Virus record (IMG/VR): IMGVR_UViG_3300012920_000340
Span: 1-21,329 of that record
Direction: 5' to 3' (one strand)
Source: a virus
DNA length: 21,329 nucleotides
Numbering within the stretch: position 1 is the first letter of the stretch; the number at the start of each line of letters is the position of its first letter. A program made the translations under genes and the position numbers. The notes under the pieces are model-generated. The model did not search any database. It had not been told where the DNA came from and was given only the letters and a program-made list of their open reading frames with translations. Below are positions 20,954-21,329 of the stretch, one piece after another.

Positions 20954-21329
20954 TATTAAGTGCAGCCAGTACTGGCTTGCGTATAATGTCTGATAGACAA
21001 GAAGCTAAGGCAGAGCAAAGACGCGCTCAACTTCAAGGTGAGATTGCAGAGAATGCAAGAATACAAAAAGAGAACCAAGAAAATTTAAGACTAAGACAAA
21101 TAGCAATACGTAAGAAAGATAAGGTTTATGATTTAAGCGTTGAAGCTAAAGAGAAGAGAGGAACTGCTCTAGCAGCTGCAGAAAGTGTAGGTGGTAAAGC
21201 ACTAGATAGAGTAATTAATAATTACTTTAGACTTGAAGGAAAGTTCTCTTCACAAATTTTAGCAAACTTGGAAGCAGAAATAAATCAATCTAATGAAAAC
21301 AAAAAGTTATTTGCACTCGAGCAGGAAGC
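20935..21329 (+). CDS. Internal virion protein B, T7 gp14-like (partial, cut by window end)
   Basis: ATG 20935, inside the gp13 gene, opens a frame that runs to the window end (131 codons plus two bases). The start MCSPTIILSAASTGLRIMSD is typical of gp14-type core proteins, followed by a long Gln/Glu/Arg-rich helical region (EAKAEQRRAQLQGEIAENAR). T7 gp14 is ejected into the host with gp15 and gp16 to form a channel for DNA entry. The 3' end is missing only because the window stops. Confidence 0.88.
   Translation, partial: MCSPTIILSAASTGLRIMSDRQEAKAEQRRAQLQGEIAENARIQKENQENLRLRQIAIRKKDKVYDLSVEAKEKRGTALAAAESVGGKALDRVINNYFRLEGKFSSQILANLEAEINQSNENKKLFALEQE

Noticed and set aside
1-21329. CRISPR array, insertion sequence or large repeat
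   Set aside because: I saw no regularly spaced direct repeats with unique spacers, no transposase gene and no long duplicated block.

Overview
The window looks like the left and central part of a temperate T7-like podovirus (Autographiviridae type). It carries, in T7 order and all on the + strand, a single-subunit RNA polymerase, single-stranded-DNA-binding protein, endonuclease I, amidase/lysozyme, primase-helicase, family A DNA polymerase, 5'-3' exonuclease, portal, scaffold, capsid, two tail tubular proteins and the first internal virion proteins. A tyrosine integrase and a complete tRNA-Leu(TAA) gene lie in front of the RNA polymerase. AT-rich DNA, overlapping genes and an integrase-tRNA-polymerase order match what I know of pelagiphages of the HTVC019P type that infect SAR11 (Pelagibacter). 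The host assignment is an inference from memory and was not tested by a search.

Layout. (1) 1-1155: a leader with no gene over 60 codons. It has several small reading frames (130-303 and 950-1111 are the best), several good hairpins, two host-type promoters with a shared dyad motif over the -35 box, and an open stretch broken by two TAA codons (604-852). (2) 1156-3252: lysogeny module with a winged-helix (MarR-like) regulator, the integrase, a promoter plus tRNA-Leu that probably holds the attP core, and an intergenic region with repeated TACGACA motifs that could be integrase arm sites. (3) 3253-12852: RNA polymerase and replication genes, tightly packed with frequent start/stop overlaps, plus a PD-(D/E)XK-like nuclease without a normal start codon, an HExxH protein and a DUF6378-like protein. 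(4) 12852-21329: structural genes. Between scaffold and capsid sits an inserted cluster of a small membrane protein, a 3TM-type holin, two small basic proteins and a DUF5872-like protein. A terminator follows the capsid gene. The last gene (gp14-like) is cut by the window end.

How it works together. Host RNA polymerase would read the leader and lysogeny genes from sigma70-like promoters. The MarR-like protein is the best candidate repressor, and a copy of the same half-site lies just upstream of the phage RNA polymerase gene, where control would decide lysis against lysogeny. Once made, the phage polymerase would transcribe replication and virion genes; one promoter-like sequence sharing GACACTATA with the SP6 consensus sits before the ssDNA-binding protein gene. 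The regulatory picture is inference; the identities of the core T7-like genes are secure.
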